This document shows, piece by piece, positions 42,922-51,447 of a DNA stretch of 64,000 bases. Positions within the stretch are counted from its first letter, which is position 1. Each line of letters begins with the position of its first letter. Origin of the DNA: Ensifer sp. WSM1721 (GTDB taxonomy: Bacteria; Pseudomonadota; Alphaproteobacteria; Rhizobiales; Rhizobiaceae). The DNA lies in NCBI RefSeq assembly GCF_000513895.2, contig NZ_CP165782.1, positions 1,860,001 to 1,924,000 of the forward strand, given 5' to 3'. A program made the position numbers and the translations under genes. The notes beneath the pieces are model-generated. The model worked only from the letters and a program-made list of their open reading frames with translations. It was not told the origin of the DNA and did no database searches.

Positions 42922-43239
42922 TTAGCCCTTGTAAGTCTGGCTCGTCTTGGGCGCTGGCGTTCCAATGATCGGCGCCTCGATCGTGGTGATCCCCGTATCG
43001 GGCGAACCGTCGGTTGCCCAACAGGAACATGGCTCACCGGCTGGGCCGGTGCCATAGGCGCAAACCTGATCAGGTGTCGTGCATTGTCTGGGGCCTGGCC
43101 TGACCATAATCCGGGCCGCCGGCGCTTGAACCTTGACCGACGCCCGTGTGGGCGCCGTTGGCGCACCCGTTTCGCTGCAAGAGGAGACGACAAGCGGAAG
43201 GGCGATCAAAAACAGAGAGATACAGCGAAGCTTTTTCAT
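42922..43239 (-). CDS. Small Pro/Cys-rich lipoprotein
   Basis: 105 aa with a lipobox (LPLVVSSC near residues 14-21). The mature part is Pro/Thr/Ala-rich (ETGAPTAPTRASVKVQAPA) with a Cys cluster (PGPRQCTTPDQVCAYG; PCSCWATDG). Likely lipid-anchored in the envelope. In the same cargo block as the broken toxin-like gene; a periplasmic immunity role is possible but unproven. Confidence 0.6.
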   Translation of the reverse strand: MKKLRCISLFLIALPLVVSSCSETGAPTAPTRASVKVQAPAARIMVRPGPRQCTTPDQVCAYGTGPAGEPCSCWATDGSPDTGITTIEAPIIGTPAPKTSQTYKG

Positions 43240-43424
43240 AGCATTAGCCCTATTCTGGGGCACGGCACGTTTCAAGCCCCTAACTAGCGCCCCTCACGGT
43301 TCTACCCGCGATTGTCCAGCCATCTTTGGGGGCAGCGATAGGGCGACAGTCGCTCGCCGCGCCGTGGTGCCGCGGGATGGTTGTCTGTCGAGAGCCAAGG
43401 CTTCTCGTCGCTTCCGTCGGTCGT

Positions 43425-43868
43425 TCAATTGCCGCCTTGTGCTATCGTCGGCCCCGGCCCCGGTGCGATCCTCTTCATCACCAGCAGTTCCGAGGTGATG
43501 TAGCTTAGGATGAATACGAAGTAGTGTGGCCCAAGCACCAGATATAACAGAGCCGCCAACGGGTACCTCAGCGTGGTCACATCACCCTCCGTCAGCTCAG
43601 ACGGGACGATGCCCAAGGTCAAGTAGTGATACAGTACACCGCAAGCCATGTACGCTACGCCAAACGCAAGAGCTGTTAGCGTGATAGAAGCAAGCCTCTT
43701 CGAGATTGACACGTTCGGCCGTGGCACAAACGAAAAAGCATATAGGCCGACAATATAGACAGCCATCTTATACCGGAACAGCCTGTGGTAGAGAAATCTG
43801 CAGGCGACCGCAGTCACAGCAACACAGAGCAGCACACGAACCACATTCAAGACCGCATATCGCCGCAC
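43425..43868 (-). CDS. Four-helix membrane protein in the phage cargo block
   Basis: 147 aa with four predicted transmembrane helices (NVVRVLLCVAVTAVACRFL, MAVYIVGLYAFSF, ITLTALAFGVAYMACGVLY, LAALLYLVLGPHYFVFIL). Lies 165 bases downstream of the toxin-like pseudogene on the same strand. Family not recognised; membrane immunity or superinfection-exclusion function is possible. Confidence 0.6.
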   Translation of the reverse strand: MRRYAVLNVVRVLLCVAVTAVACRFLYHRLFRYKMAVYIVGLYAFSFVPRPNVSISKRLASITLTALAFGVAYMACGVLYHYLTLGIVPSELTEGDVTTLRYPLAALLYLVLGPHYFVFILSYITSELLVMKRIAPGPGPTIAQGGN

Positions 43869-44033
43869 AGACCGTCCTCAAGCTAAAGGGAACCGACTCA
43901 CCTTGTGCAAGGAAACCGCAAGTCGAATTCATTCGTCAACGCCGCTACTGTCGTTACCATAACTACGGCACTTTTATGCTACCTTTGAGAGCATTCTCCG
44001 TTCATCCGACGTCACGCCGCAGGATGGGACAGA

Positions 44034-44673
44034 TCACATACCATCGAACTTTCGCTTGTATCGCTTAGCCCGCTCGAGTTGCTCGTCGAGCTTGCTCGGC
44101 CACATGGTTTCCTCAATCTTGCCGAAAGGCCCTACCCCATCGATTTGCGCGTGGACACACCTGTTGTGCGGCCCATGCCGGGCAAATTCCAGTCTGTCAG
44201 CGGGGAGCCTCCAATCTGCTCGATCCGCTCCTGGATTTCCTTTTCTTGCTCGGCATCCGTATCGAATTCGCGTACAGTAACGGCAGGACCATCCGTCATC
44301 TGGTATCGGACATAGTCCTTGAGTGACACTCCGGGGGCCCCCAAAGCGTTCTGTCACTCCCAAATTCCCTGCTTGGGTAACTTCCATTTGGGTCATACAA
44401 AAAGTTATTCTCTGGATTTCCGTCATCCGGAATGATGACAAGTCCAGTATGACCATCTGATCCGAACAGGGGCACGGAATTTACCGGGTTGGTATTGGAG
44501 ATAACATAGGTATCGGTCACCTCGACAGGCTTATCTCGCGGGCTTCGACGTTTGTTACCCCAGTTCGGCAAGCGGCTGATCGCCTCCTCACCGAAGTCAC
44601 GCAGTTCGAGCGCTGTCGCTGTTCGCGGCGCCGTTTCGTAGAAATCGTATAAGCCTTTGGTTCTTCTTCTCAC
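44034..44673 (-). pseudogene. Frameshifted toxin-like gene (H...C papain-like candidate), coupled to portal
   Basis: A coherent protein of about 213 aa runs from a GTG at 44673, overlapping the portal stop (GTGA), to a stop at 44034, but in three frames. Frame 1 has YVISNTNPVNSVPLFGSDGHTGLVIIPDDG and SYPSREFGSDRTLWG; frame 2 continues APGVSLKDYVRYQMTDGP...EIQERIEQIGGSPL; frame 3 ends GPHNRCVHAQIDGVGPFGK and DEQLERAKRYKRKF. The changes fall in the G5C5 run at 44333-44342 and in a GGGCC run near 44170. A His then Cys with this spacing resembles effector/Rhs-tail toxins of papain-like fold; that match is from memory and unproven. Confidence 0.55.
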
Positions 44674-46724
44674 CCCGGTAGCCCTCCGACTTGCGCCGTC
44701 GACAGCGGCTCGCCGCCCATCATCTCCACGGCATTCTGCTGCCGTTTCAGGTTCAGTTCGGCGTCGATCTGGTAGCGCTTCAGCGCGCCCTTCTGCTGGA
44801 TCTCGGCAAGCTTCAGCTCGCGTTCGATCTCCAGCCTCCGCCTTTCGTTTTCCGCCGCAAGCCGCACCTTCTCGGCGTCGGCTTGCGCCCGCATCTGCAG
44901 CTTCTGCATCTCCGGATCGGGCTGATTGGCACTCGCTTGCATCCGCCGCCCGATCTCCTCCGGCCTCGGCTTGGTGAAATAGAGGTCGGGAGATTTCAGT
45001 CCCGCCGCCTCCACCGATTTGGCGATGCCGTTGTAGAGGTTGTCCGGCGAAACGTAAGGATTGTCCGGCCCCAGCGTCATCAAGAGCTTCTCCTGCAACT
45101 GCTGGATCATCTGGATCATCATCATGTCGCGCTCGCGGGTGCCGGCGCCGAGCCCGGTATTCACCGTTGCGTCCATCTCGGCGCTCCAGTGGCGCGGGTC
45201 GAAACTCACCCATTGGCCGCGCAGCCGAACTGCCCGCGGCCGGTCCTGATGCTTAATCACGAGGCGAAGGAGCCCCTTGAACACGCGCCGCAGACCTTGC
45301 GCGAAGGTGCGCACCATCAGCTCCGTCTGGCCGATCCCCGCCTGTTCGATCAGCGCCGTCGCCCGCGCCGTCATGTTGGTGAGAGCATCTGGCGCCAAGC
45401 CGCTCGAGGCGTCGGAAATGCCGGTGCGATCCGTCGCCTCCTGGTCGAGATAGGAGAGCATCGCGAAGGATTCCTTGGCGACGAAAGGCACCATGGTATA
45501 GCCGAGCGCCGCGCGGGCATCGATGCCTTGGCTGATCCGGATCGGCTGACCGAATTTCGGATTGAGCACGCTTTCAGGATTGGCGATCGTACCCTCCTGG
45601 ACGATCGGCTGCTGATTGTTCTGCCAATAGAGATTGTCGAGCGTCTGGCGCATCAGCACGGTCTTCACCCGCTGGATTTCCGCCATGTCGTCGGTCACAG
45701 AGCCGCCTTCGCGCTGATGCGGGCGGCGCTCGACGATGAGGTCGGCAAAGGGCACCTCGTCCCACTCGTCGTTGGCAAGCAGATGCTCCTCGCCCGTGCC
45801 TCCCGCAAGGACGAGTCGGCGGAGTTCCGCAATGCCGTCGTCGTCGGCATCCACCTTTACGTAGAGTTCGTAGTAATCCACCTCCTCCAGCGCCTTGGGT
45901 ACCGAGTCCTTCGCCTCGAAGGCGTCGCGCCGGCGGGTGAATTCCTCGTCGTCTCTGCCGCTATCGCCGGTGGAGGCCGGCAGGCCTTCGATCAGGTCGC
46001 GGTCGTAGCCCATCGCGATCAGGTCCGAGCGGCGCATCCGCGTGGCGATGCCGGTGATCGGGCTGTCCTCGATCGAGATCGCATCCGGATGGATCAGGAA
46101 CTCCTCGAGCGGCACCGCCGCCAGTCGAGGCGTGCCCCGTTCGATGCGGCGTCGGATCTTGACGCTATAGCTTGGCTGCTCGACCGCGCCCTGCGGCGTC
46201 TCGATTTTTTCGACCGTTTGGGATTGCTCCAGCACCTCCACCTCGTCGTCGCCGACGAGCTGGATGAGCGCTGCCTCGTCGAGCCCGGTATGGGTCGAAA
46301 CCGCAACCGAGGTCTGCTTCTCGTACCACCAGCGGATCACGCCGTTCCTGAGCTTCAGCGCATCATGCGCCGCATCCTGCACGGCGTCATAGCCGTCGCT
46401 TTCCGGAAAGACGACATAGTTGATGTAGTCGCTCGCCTGCTCGGCGGCCGCCTCGTCGCCCTCGTTGACAGGCGCATATTCCACCACCTTGTCGTTGCCG
46501 AGAATGGTGCGGATCAGCGACGGCAGCACCTTCTTGATCGCCGCGCGCACGTCGCGCGAGACGACCTTGGAGCGGTTGGCATCCGCCGGCACATCCTTCA
46601 TCGTGCCGTCGTAATATTCCATCGCCTTGATGCGATCGATCGCGAGCTCGTCGCGATAGTTTTCGCAGTCCTTGACCAGCTGGCTGACAAGGGCGCACAG
46701 GCGTTCATCGGTCATTGCGGCCAT
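44670..46724 (-). CDS. Portal protein, P22/SU10-like
   Basis: 684 aa. The start at ATG 46724 overlaps the large terminase stop (TGATG). Features of the podovirus portal: long N-terminal part (LSQLVKDCENYRDELAIDRIKAMEYYDGT-like, YWYG-type), KVVEYAPVNEGDEAAAEQ, GVIRWWYEKQ, SPITGIATRMRRSDLIAMGYD and MLSYLDQEATDRTGIS; a long C-terminal coiled coil (RLAAENERRRLEIERELKLAE). The dodecameric portal is the door for DNA. It is followed by the pseudogene at 44034, in overlap. Confidence 0.9.
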   Translation of the reverse strand: MAAMTDERLCALVSQLVKDCENYRDELAIDRIKAMEYYDGTMKDVPADANRSKVVSRDVRAAIKKVLPSLIRTILGNDKVVEYAPVNEGDEAAAEQASDYINYVVFPESDGYDAVQDAAHDALKLRNGVIRWWYEKQTSVAVSTHTGLDEAALIQLVGDDEVEVLEQSQTVEKIETPQGAVEQPSYSVKIRRRIERGTPRLAAVPLEEFLIHPDAISIEDSPITGIATRMRRSDLIAMGYDRDLIEGLPASTGDSGRDDEEFTRRRDAFEAKDSVPKALEEVDYYELYVKVDADDDGIAELRRLVLAGGTGEEHLLANDEWDEVPFADLIVERRPHQREGGSVTDDMAEIQRVKTVLMRQTLDNLYWQNNQQPIVQEGTIANPESVLNPKFGQPIRISQGIDARAALGYTMVPFVAKESFAMLSYLDQEATDRTGISDASSGLAPDALTNMTARATALIEQAGIGQTELMVRTFAQGLRRVFKGLLRLVIKHQDRPRAVRLRGQWVSFDPRHWSAEMDATVNTGLGAGTRERDMMMIQMIQQLQEKLLMTLGPDNPYVSPDNLYNGIAKSVEAAGLKSPDLYFTKPRPEEIGRRMQASANQPDPEMQKLQMRAQADAEKVRLAAENERRRLEIERELKLAEIQQKGALKRYQIDAELNLKRQQNAVEMMGGEPLSTAQVGGLPG

Positions 46725-48157
46725 CAGAGAACCTTTCGGGCGGTGAAATTCCAATTTGCGTTGCCGTTGTTCGCCCGCGCGTGGCGCTTCATCATCAGCG
46801 CGTAGCGCGAGGCGGATATGAGATCGTCGCGTTCCTTCACGATCCTGCCGTCCTTGCGGTGATAAAGGCGGAATTCCTCAAACCATTCCGAGCAGGTGGA
46901 GAACACCTTCCAGCGCCCGGTCTGCATCCGCTGCAGCATGTCGGAGAGCCCGGCTTCCACCCCATTGGTGCCGTCGTCGAACGTTGCTCGCTCGGGAAGA
47001 AGCGACAGCCCCTGCGCGCGGTATTGCGCGGCGAGTTGCTCGCCGCTGCCCTTGTCATGCTGGAGGCCGTCATGCGGCCAAGCGAAGGGAAGCCAAGCGC
47101 CCCAGGGTTTCAACGCCGCCGCATGGATGATCGGCGTCGCCTCTCGCTCGCGATAGATCTTGGTCACGTGGAAGATATCGGCATCCCGATCCCAGGCGCA
47201 CCCAACCGCCGCAAAAGGATGGTCCCAACCGAAGTCGAGCCCCCCGATCTGAACCCAGTGCTTCGGAATATCGAACGGCTCGACACGAATGCTCTCCTCG
47301 GTCACCGGGAAGATGCGGCCGGAGCCGAGCGCCGGCTCCCCTTTGGTGCGCGCCTCACGCTCATGCGCGGGGTAGCTGTCGATGATCCGCCGGCGTTCTT
47401 CTGGCGTGTAGTGCTCCGCATCCTCGATCGTCATGGTGATGACCTCGCGATCCGGCGATTTCTCCATCAGGTATCTCGCCACCACGGCGCTTAAGCCTTT
47501 GAGCGGCGTAAAGGTCACTGCAATCGAGCCGCGCGTCGCATTGGTGCGGGTGATACCCTCGAAATAGACGTCTTCCGGAGGCTCCTCGTCGAACCAGACG
47601 TAATCGACCGTGTTCGCCTGCCACTTGCCGCGTCCCTGCTCATAGGCTTTGAAGAGCAGCGTCGAGGTACCCCCCGCGACATGCCGCACGGTTACGCTGT
47701 CGAGCGCGCCGGAAGCCCCTGAGCGGCGAGTGGTCCCGACGATCGTTGCTTTCGGAATAAAGCCCGTGCCCCAGTCGTCCTCGTTGAGAGGTGGGCCGAC
47801 AAGCAGTCGCTGGACACCGTCGCGCGTGAGCTCGTAGGACTCCGAGCTCGCCAGCATGACGATCGGCTTGTCGAACCGCCTGCCCTGCCACCAGTCCGGG
47901 TAGCGCCCCGTCAAATGCATCGCCGCTTCCGCCGCTCCGGCGAGCGTCTTGCCGAGCTGGTTGCCGGCCATAAACAGGCGTTCGCGGACCGCGGCGCCTG
48001 CAGCGTGGAAATCCTTCTGCTTCCGATAAGGCTGATAGCCGGTGAGAAGGTTCGTGCGCCGCCGCCGGTCGAGCTCCGCCAGCAGCGCAATTTGCTCCCT
48101 TAGCATCACGGAGAGCTCGGACGCAGCAATTCCCTGGGATGGGCCGGTTGAGGTCAT
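46724..48157 (-). CDS. terL: Terminase large subunit
   Basis: 477 aa. ATPase domain: adenine-binding start, Walker A MAGNQLGKT near residue 63, Walker B VDYVWFDEEPPED near 190, coupling motif VTFTPLKG. Nuclease domain: GGLDFGWDHPFA (first Asp) near 312, then AWPHDGLQH and DDLISASRYALMM with later acids. This is the P22/phi-type packaging motor that cuts and pumps DNA into heads. Its neighbour upstream is separated by two cargo genes from the small-terminase candidate. Confidence 0.92.
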   Translation of the reverse strand: MTSTGPSQGIAASELSVMLREQIALLAELDRRRRTNLLTGYQPYRKQKDFHAAGAAVRERLFMAGNQLGKTLAGAAEAAMHLTGRYPDWWQGRRFDKPIVMLASSESYELTRDGVQRLLVGPPLNEDDWGTGFIPKATIVGTTRRSGASGALDSVTVRHVAGGTSTLLFKAYEQGRGKWQANTVDYVWFDEEPPEDVYFEGITRTNATRGSIAVTFTPLKGLSAVVARYLMEKSPDREVITMTIEDAEHYTPEERRRIIDSYPAHEREARTKGEPALGSGRIFPVTEESIRVEPFDIPKHWVQIGGLDFGWDHPFAAVGCAWDRDADIFHVTKIYREREATPIIHAAALKPWGAWLPFAWPHDGLQHDKGSGEQLAAQYRAQGLSLLPERATFDDGTNGVEAGLSDMLQRMQTGRWKVFSTCSEWFEEFRLYHRKDGRIVKERDDLISASRYALMMKRHARANNGNANWNFTARKVL

Positions 48158-48300
48158 CCTTGCTCGTTCCCTGGTTCTCTATTGCCGCTCTGCACCGTAA
48201 ATCGTCCGGCTGGACGGCCATGTCACAACGTCCATAATGGTGACCGCTGGGCGTTTCTCGCCATTGCTCTGTCAGCGCTCGCCGATCGGGAGGCACAGTC

Positions 48301-48642
48301 ATGATCGAAGGCCATTGCCATTGCAGATCGGTTCGCGTCACGGTGCCTGTTCGTCCCGAAACGCTTGGCGATTGCAACTGCTCGCTCTGCAGCCGGATCG
48401 GTGCGCTCTGGGGCTACTATCCTGTCGAGGAAGTCACCGTCAGCGATCCCGAGAAGAAGCTCGTGGGCTATGTGCAGGGCGACAGGACCTTGACGATGCA
48501 TCATTGCAGCACGTGCGGCTGTACTACGCACTGGTCGCCGATCGGGCGCAAGTCGTCGCGCATGGGCGTGAACATGCGCATCTTCGATCGCTCGGTCTGG
48601 GAGCAGATACCGCACCGCCTGATCGACGGCGCAAGCTGGTAA
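48301..48642 (+). CDS. GFA-family zinc-binding protein, within the phage
   Basis: 113 aa. Zinc ligands: EGHCHCRSVRV, CNCSLCSRIGALWGY, HHCSTCGCTTHW. A full but short GFA domain. RBS is poor (AGGCACAGTC). It lies between the terminase genes on the opposite strand; a host gene captured as cargo or an insertion into an old prophage. Confidence 0.8.
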   Translation: MIEGHCHCRSVRVTVPVRPETLGDCNCSLCSRIGALWGYYPVEEVTVSDPEKKLVGYVQGDRTLTMHHCSTCGCTTHWSPIGRKSSRMGVNMRIFDRSVWEQIPHRLIDGASW

Positions 48643-48919
48643 CACCCGGCTCTTACACCCAGCGGATTCGACCGCACGCCGACCTGACCGAAAACGATCA
48701 GCAGATTATCTTTCGAAATTGTAACGCCAGGAACAACCCTACAGCGCCGCGCGTCTTATCAGACGTGTAAAGGCGCTGTAGCACTTTGAGTTGCTGCATC
48801 CTTAAATCGGGTCGATTTAAGAAGACATGCAGTAGAGCGCGAAACGCCCTTCTATCTGCATGTTCTCAGATGTTTGAGAACATGCTAAATCTCGTGTTTT
48901 CAATGAGGGGAACACCACT
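48643..48919. other. Intergenic stretch with repeat copy 4
   Basis: About 275 bases between two host-like genes. 48739-48832 is a RIME1-like repeat (see separate entry). GATGTTTGAGAACATGC (48867-48886) carries the dyad TGTTCTCAGATGTTTGAGAACA, 22 bases, with TGTTCTCA and TGAGAACA arms, a possible operator in front of the gene at 48920. Confidence 0.55.
48739..48832 (+). repeat. RIME1-like two-hairpin intergenic repeat, copy 4
   Basis: CTACAGCGCCGCGCGTCTTATC with its partner AAAGGCGCTGTAG, then ACTTTGAGTTGCTGCATCC and TTAAATCGGGTCGATTTAAG, ACATGCAG. Lies inside the phage region. Confidence 0.88.
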
Positions 48920-49321
48920 ATGCCACGTATTGCCAATCTTTACTTCAAGACCGCCATAATCTTCCTAATCCTCGGCATCTCCATCGGACTGCACATGTCG
49001 ATCTCGGGCAATCATGCCGCTACCGGTGCGCATGCGCACGCCAATCTGCTCGGCTGGGTGACGATGGCGATCTTCGGCGTTTACCACGCACTCAATCCGC
49101 AGAAGGCAGCAAGGCGCCTGGCGACGATTCAATACGCCGTCTACACCTTCGGCGTAGCCGTGCTTATCCCATCGCTCTATTTGATGCTTTCGGGAAACGC
49201 CGCGATGGAACCGGTCGTCGCCGTCTCGTCGCTCATCGCCTTCGCCGGCGTTCTCCTGTTTGCCGTTATCATCTTCTCGAGCAATGAGCCCGTTGCGGCC
49301 GTTGCGTCTCCGGCACGGTGA
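48920..49321 (+). CDS. Histidine-rich four-helix membrane protein (oxidase-subunit-like)
   Basis: 133 aa with four transmembrane helices. The first two hold a dense histidine set: GLHMSISGNHAATGAHAHANLLGW then VYHALNPQ. HAHANLLGW resembles the heme/metal-ligand segment of the heme-copper oxidase subunit I (CcoN/NorB group), here in a protein a quarter as long. RBS GAGGGGAACACC. Probably a heme- or oxygen/NO-related membrane protein; not a virion gene. Confidence 0.7.
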   Translation: MPRIANLYFKTAIIFLILGISIGLHMSISGNHAATGAHAHANLLGWVTMAIFGVYHALNPQKAARRLATIQYAVYTFGVAVLIPSLYLMLSGNAAMEPVVAVSSLIAFAGVLLFAVIIFSSNEPVAAVASPAR

Positions 49322-49357
49322 TACTTCTCTGGAGCGGAAAGGGCGCCGCGCGCCCTT

Positions 49358-49774
49358 TCACTCGCCCTTCCTCATCGTTCTCTGGCTTGGCACGAGGTCG
49401 ATTTGCGGCGCCGATCGCCTTGACCGGCGCGCACGTGGTTTCCGTCCATCCAGCAATGGTCGAATTGCCGCGTCAAGCGCGCGGATGCGCTCGATGAGTT
49501 GCTCGTCCGAAAGCTCGTCGATGCCGCCCGCAGCGGCGCTCAAATCCTTCGGTTGGAGCGAGGCAACAAGCTTCAGATAGCTCTCCGGCTTCTCCTCGCG
49601 AATACGGGCGATCACGCCGACGCCATGCACCGCGAAATCCGCCTGCACCGCATTCAGGAATGCACCGCCCAACTGGCCGCGGCCGCCCGTCACCCGCCAC
49701 TCGGGAAGCCCCGGTTCCATTGCCGCATCGTCAACGACTTTCCCGGCGCGTTCCGGCCTTTCGTCATCCATCAT
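49358..49774 (-). CDS. Terminase small subunit candidate
   Basis: 138 aa from ATG 49774 (GGAG upstream). Features: WRVTGGRGQLGGAFLNAVQAD, DFAVHGVGVIARIREEKPES, YLKLVASLQPKDL; a basic tail (DGRKPRARRSRRSAPQIDL). This is the pattern of phage proteins of ~150 aa that precede the large terminase in rhizobial prophages. It binds packaging-site DNA, if so. Two cargo genes on the other strand split it from terL. Confidence 0.68.
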   Translation of the reverse strand: MMDDERPERAGKVVDDAAMEPGLPEWRVTGGRGQLGGAFLNAVQADFAVHGVGVIARIREEKPESYLKLVASLQPKDLSAAAGGIDELSDEQLIERIRALDAAIRPLLDGRKPRARRSRRSAPQIDLVPSQRTMRKGE

Positions 49775-49939
49775 CGCGGCTCCATTCTTCTTACCACCGC
49801 TCGGTCTCAACCAGAGCACGGCTCGCTGTCGGCGCGTGTATGCTGTCGCACAAATCCACCCATAATTGCGCCAGAATCACGACTGAGATTGAATTGCAGG
49901 TGGCTGCATAACGCAGCCCTTTGAAGCCAGCAGGGGACC

Positions 49940-50383
49940 ATGCGCCATATCTTTGCCGCCGCCATCGTGATCGCCGCCTCGACCGCCCACGCCTTGGCGG
50001 GAAGTCAATCCGGCAAACCACGTTATTTCGTGAAAGCGTGGCTTCAAAAAACAGACAAGAGCTTCGAGCACACCACCGGCTGGTGCGACGACAGCTATCG
50101 CTGTTTCGTTCCAATCGGCGAGCACATGATCGAGCTGCGTGACGTATCAGGTTCCAGCTATTCGCTTAGCTTCCGCTCAGAGCACTCAGAGGAAAGCCCC
50201 TGCTGCGTTCTCCGCAACGGTTTCCACGACGTCCGTCTCAAGAGCGGGTACCCTCGCGTCGCTCCTCTTTACTACTCACCCGAGATATGGGGCGACAAAG
50301 GCGTCAGACCTTTTGGCAAGCTGATCATCGTCGTCGAGGACCTCCATAAGCCAAATCAAGCGCCTGAGACCTCAGGCCTGTAA
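49940..50383 (+). CDS. Secreted Cys-rich protein, first of a tandem pair
   Basis: 147 aa with signal peptide (IFAAAIVIAASTAHALAG). The mature part is paired with the next gene: KPRYFVKAWLQKTDKSFEHTTGWC, then CFVPIGEHMIEL, CCVL and FGKLIIVVEDLH. Four conserved Cys (two in CC) suggest disulfides in the periplasm or outside. Family not recognised. Confidence 0.7.
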   Translation: MRHIFAAAIVIAASTAHALAGSQSGKPRYFVKAWLQKTDKSFEHTTGWCDDSYRCFVPIGEHMIELRDVSGSSYSLSFRSEHSEESPCCVLRNGFHDVRLKSGYPRVAPLYYSPEIWGDKGVRPFGKLIIVVEDLHKPNQAPETSGL

Positions 50384-50407
50384 GCTTTTCCGCAGGGAAT
50401 CAATAAC

Positions 50408-50822
50408 ATGCTGCGCGGAATTGTCATTTTCGTGCTCATCGCCGGCTCGGCCGCCTTCGCCTTCGCAGCTGGCCAGACCGGCGACCCTCGCTACCTCGTC
50501 AAAGCCTGGATTCAGAAATTCGACAAGAGCTTCGAACATGCGACCGGCTGGTGCGGCAGCCATGATATCTGCACCCTAAAAGTGGGTGAGCACGAGGTCC
50601 GGCTGCATTTTTTTCTGACCGGAGACAGCTATCGCCTCAGCGTTCAGGCCGATGCCGACGATCCTGCCGCATGCTGCGTCTTCGCCGACAAGACGGAAGA
50701 AGCATTCATCAGTGGCGGAAATCCCCGCCGAGGTTCTCTACTATCGGCCACCGACCGACCTAGCCGACAAGAGTCGTGTCGAGTTCGGCACCATATACAT
50801 CGCATTAGAAGATTTGCGGTAA
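50408..50822 (+). pseudogene. Secreted Cys-rich protein, second of the pair, one frameshift
   Basis: Signal peptide (IVIFVLIAGSAAFAFAAG), then DPRYLVKAWIQKFDKSFEHATGWC, CTLKVGEHEVRLHFFL and ACCVFADK match the first copy. After GNP near 50715 the frame is lost; one base over, EIPAEVLYYRPPTDLADKSR and VEFGTIYIALEDLR continue to TAA at 50822 and match the first copy's end (PFGKLIIVVEDLH). The shift is in AAATCCCCGCC. Either a real broken gene or one miscalled C. Confidence 0.65.
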
Positions 50823-50856
50823 TGAGATTTTGGCCGTTTGATCTGCAGCGAGCTGG

Positions 50857-51447
50857 TTACTCTCTCCACCTAGAGAGTGCTTGTTTAAGGGTCATCGACG
50901 GACGTAAACGGTTGTTGATCCGCCCTTGCTCCCACGGCCCGTCGGCTCCTTTGATCAGACGTTCGGAGGGCTCGCCGTACTTTTCAAACGTTTGCTTGTG
51001 CTCGTCATAAAGGTTCGGCTGATGCCGATACGGATTCTCGTAGACCCTGCTCCGCTCACGGTCATCAACTCCGTCCTGCGTCGCTTGTATCGAAGAAATT
51101 ATACTGCTTAGCGCCGATGCCCCATCTTCATTCGATACTTTCGGCAACAGAAATTTCAGTTCGGTCTTCACATCTTCGAGATTCTTCTGCAGCTCGCTCA
51201 ACCCTGCCCTCGCGCCGGGCGCATAAGCATCCTCATCACGTGGGTCTTTAGAGAGCCCTCCGAGAGGTTTTCTTAGGCCCTCCGGTAAATAAGCATTCGG
51301 ACCATATAAAGCTGCCTGCAGCAGGCTTTCCGCATATGCGCTGGCATCTTCAGGGCTGATATATGCGGCGTTCGATGCGGTCAGCCTGCGTCGTTCGACC
51401 TTTCCAACTGACGTGCCGCTAACCGAAGAGCCTTTCCAATCGCTCAT
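50857..51447 (-). CDS. Hypothetical protein
   Basis: 196 aa from ATG 51447 with a ribosome-binding site AAGGAGAACGCC. Soluble and polar: AAYISPEDASAYAESLLQAA, LYGPNAYLPEGLRKPLGGL, ELQKNLEDVKTELKFLLPKV (coiled coil), QPNLYDEHKQTFEKYGEP and NRLRPSMTLKQALSRWRE. I do not recognise the family; could be a phage or effector-type protein. Confidence 0.5.
   Translation of the reverse strand: MSDWKGSSVSGTSVGKVERRRLTASNAAYISPEDASAYAESLLQAALYGPNAYLPEGLRKPLGGLSKDPRDEDAYAPGARAGLSELQKNLEDVKTELKFLLPKVSNEDGASALSSIISSIQATQDGVDDRERSRVYENPYRHQPNLYDEHKQTFEKYGEPSERLIKGADGPWEQGRINNRLRPSMTLKQALSRWRE

Noticed and set aside
44691..46805. Long plus-strand open frame opposite the portal gene
   Set aside because: A 704-codon frame without ribosome-binding site or known residues; a shadow of the portal gene in GC-rich DNA.
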